A stretch of 5,868 nucleotides of DNA from an uncultured bacterium. Its GTDB lineage: Bacteria > Bacillota > Clostridia > Lachnospirales > Lachnospiraceae. The stretch's first letter is position 1, and every line of letters starts with the position of its first letter. The notes under the pieces are model-generated. The model searched no databases. It was given only the letters and a program-made list of their open reading frames with translations, and had not been told where the DNA came from. Of this stretch, positions 5,823-5,868 are shown piece by piece. The stretch spans positions 1 to 5,868 of the forward strand of contig CAMTFT010000131.1 in assembly GCA_947071365.1 (NCBI GenBank), read 5' to 3'. The position numbers and the translations under genes were made by a program.

Positions 5823-5868
5823 CTGTCTCTTATACACATCTCCGAGCCCACGAGACGGAGCTACATCT
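5823..5868. other. Illumina Nextera adapter contamination (not genomic)
   Basis: The segment opens with CTGTCTCTTATACACATCT (5823-5841), the Tn5 mosaic end used in Nextera libraries. CCGAGCCCACGAGAC (5842-5856) follows, the rest of the Nextera Read 2 adapter, then an 8-base index GGAGCTAC (5857-5864; from memory this is Nextera N718), and ATCT (5865-5868), the start of the P7 sequence. The order and lengths match an adapter read-through exactly. It shows that the assembly ends here because reads from a short insert ran into the adapter. It should be trimmed before any annotation. Confidence 0.99.

Noticed and set aside
5492..5868. Minus-strand frames beginning MGSEMCIRDS and MYKRQ near the right end
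   Set aside because: Both begin inside the Nextera adapter; these peptides are recurrent adapter-translation artefacts, and the rest is antisense to the HTH-like gene.

Overview
The window looks like a fragment of an accessory element (prophage, plasmid or integrative element) from a Gram-positive gut bacterium. My best guess is class Clostridia, family Lachnospiraceae. The reasons are the strong AGGAGG-type ribosome sites before almost every gene, purine-rich coding strands, mid-range G+C by eye, and a gene set (HUH replication protein, phage-type SSB, HNH-like protein, PcfK-like and PcfJ-like proteins) known from such elements. No ribosomal, tRNA or core metabolic gene is present. The host assignment is inference.

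All nine genes lie on the + strand and are tightly packed; the largest gap between genes is 37 bases, and three junctions overlap. They read as one operon that enters from the left and is cut at both ends. In order: the C-terminal part of a rolling-circle (HUH) replication protein (2-418); an RNase H-like protein whose catalytic positions look altered (420-857); a small unknown protein (895-1146); a single-stranded DNA-binding protein (1156-1590); an unknown 210-residue protein (1602-2234); a Lys-rich HNH/zinc-finger protein (2185-2571); a PcfK/AcrIIA9-like protein (2564-3055); a large PcfJ-like protein with a zinc ribbon and an LHHCVG motif (3052-4992); an unknown 115-residue protein (5002-5349); and the start of an unknown helical protein with a helix-turn-helix-like stretch (5361-5822). 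The last of these is the tenth coding region if the partial gene at the left edge is counted.

Taken together this is a single-stranded-DNA-oriented replication or transfer module: an initiator that would nick a strand, an SSB to coat it, nucleic-acid-processing accessory proteins, and the PcfK-PcfJ pair, which is known from conjugative plasmids and phages but lacks a settled biochemical role. The PcfK family overlaps the AcrIIA9 anti-Cas9 family, so an anti-defence role is possible.

The last 46 bases (5823-5868) are not biology. They are Illumina Nextera adapter: the Tn5 mosaic end, the rest of the Read 2 adapter, an 8-base index and the start of the P7 sequence. Genuine sequence ends at 5822, and any peptide that runs into or starts from this segment is an artefact.
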